Source: Lysinibacillus odysseyi (lineage in GTDB: Bacteria; Bacillota; Bacilli; Bacillales_A; Planococcaceae). Taken from it: 64,000 bases of DNA. The stretch is taken from positions 1 through 64,000 of the forward strand of contig JABUKB010000007.1 in assembly GCA_014595895.1 (NCBI GenBank). The letters run 5' to 3'. This document shows, one piece after another, positions 63,537-64,000 of the stretch. A model generated the notes under the pieces. That model had not been told where the DNA came from and ran no database searches. It was given only the letters and a program-made list of their open reading frames with translations. The position numbers and the translations under genes were made by a program. Numbering within the stretch: position 1 is the first letter of the stretch; each line of letters starts with the position of its first letter.

Positions 63537-64000
63537 ATGGCAGGAAGAAAGAAACCAAACAACAAATATACCATCAAGCAAATCACGGAAACGGACGTAA
63601 ACATTCTGAAATTGCTTTACCAATACCGGGTGCTGACAGTTGAGCAGGTGAACCAATTTATGGGGCTGTCAGATCACTACATTCGCCGGAAACTAAACCT
63701 ATTACTGAACACAAATCTCATTTTCAGCAACCCGATTAGTGGTGGCTACAGAGATCAAAAAAGACAAGGCAGTGCCTACCAAATTACCGGTCATGGCATC
63801 ACGGTTTTACGCGGGCATGGAATAGACGTTCCGCAAAATGCGGATGCACTGCGGATTCCGAAAAAGCAGTTAGTCTATTTACTCACAAGCTATGACATTG
63901 CCTTTGAATTGCTGGAGTACGGCTGGACGTTCGAGCAGTCCCGCCATGTAAAATCAAGGCTCAATTTGGATCGCCAGGGTGTACTGCGCGGATTGTTAAC
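63537..64000 (+). CDS. replication-relaxation (winged-HTH) protein, partial
   Basis: ATG at 63537 behind GGAGGG opens a frame that runs to the window edge (154 codons). It contains KQITETDVNILKLLYQYRVL and YIRRKLNLLLNTNLIF, a winged helix-turn-helix, then GSAYQITGHGITVLRG. This fits the replication-relaxation family seen on Firmicute plasmids and ICEs next to transfer genes. The C-terminal part is outside the window. Confidence 0.75.
   Translation, partial: MAGRKKPNNKYTIKQITETDVNILKLLYQYRVLTVEQVNQFMGLSDHYIRRKLNLLLNTNLIFSNPISGGYRDQKRQGSAYQITGHGITVLRGHGIDVPQNADALRIPKKQLVYLLTSYDIAFELLEYGWTFEQSRHVKSRLNLDRQGVLRGLL

Noticed and set aside
1..64000. CRISPR array, rRNA, complete tRNA set, relaxase or replication initiator
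   Set aside because: No regular repeat-spacer array, rRNA, standard tRNA, HUH-type relaxase or Rep protein was seen; the last gene is only a partial replication-relaxation-type protein.

Overview
This window reads as part of a large, low-GC Firmicute replicon, most likely a conjugative plasmid (or plasmid-like element) of the Bacillaceae/Planococcaceae type (Lysinibacillus/Solibacillus-like). The reasons are the AT-rich composition, strong AAGGAGG-type ribosome binding sites, frequent TTG/GTG starts, a ParA partition gene, a Gram-positive (Tcp-type) conjugation operon, and a heavy load of transposons and defence genes. The genus is inference. No rRNA, CRISPR array or recognisable relaxase is present; a replication-relaxation-like protein runs off the right edge.

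Layout: (1) 0-5 kb: small membrane, lipoprotein and secreted-type genes, a relic of an IS605-type right end, and a tRNA-like RNA gene (4635-4830) whose perfect acceptor, D and T arms enclose a large structured insertion. (2) 5-7 kb: ParA partition operon. (3) 7-11 kb: two single-gene cassettes bounded by the same ~30-bp imperfect inverted repeat, one of them interrupted by an IS21-family element. (4) 11-19 kb: DUF1835 protein, a decayed ATPase with a PD-(D/E)XK nuclease, a KfrA-like coiled-coil protein with palindromic operators, an MmcB-like nuclease, and an XRE / ImmA-IrrE / PIN three-gene operon. (5) 19-32 kb: AbrB-like protein, very AT-rich control region, tyrosine recombinase, then a defence island (adenine methyltransferase, type IIG restriction-modification fusion, DUF262 + HEPN pair, Panacea-type toxin-antitoxin pair, membrane Lon-like protease). 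(6) 32-50 kb: a decayed region with a truncated MoxR copy, phage-type small genes carrying in-frame stops, IS110 with a candidate bridge RNA, a group II intron, an Rrf2/NmrA/DsbA block, DUF421 and PAP2 genes, and remnants of a gamma-mobile-trio-like element cut by IS66. (7) 50-64 kb: complete MoxR-VWA pair, then an XRE repressor divergent from a transfer operon that begins with a NusG-like gene behind a consensus sigma-A promoter and continues through TcpC-, TcpE-, VirB4- and VirB6/TcpH-like proteins.

How it fits together: partition, recombinase and transfer genes form the backbone. Their intergenic regions share a 13-bp palindrome (TTAATRYATTAAT) that is not obvious elsewhere, which suggests a common regulator or DNA-architecture site. 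Accessory modules (defence, toxin-antitoxin, cassettes, IS elements) are inserted between backbone blocks. The 32-50 kb stretch lies between two copies of a ~630-bp segment (MoxR leader plus 5' end), so it marks a large insertion or rearrangement. Many genes in that stretch keep one reading frame but carry single stop codons, which is typical of recent decay.
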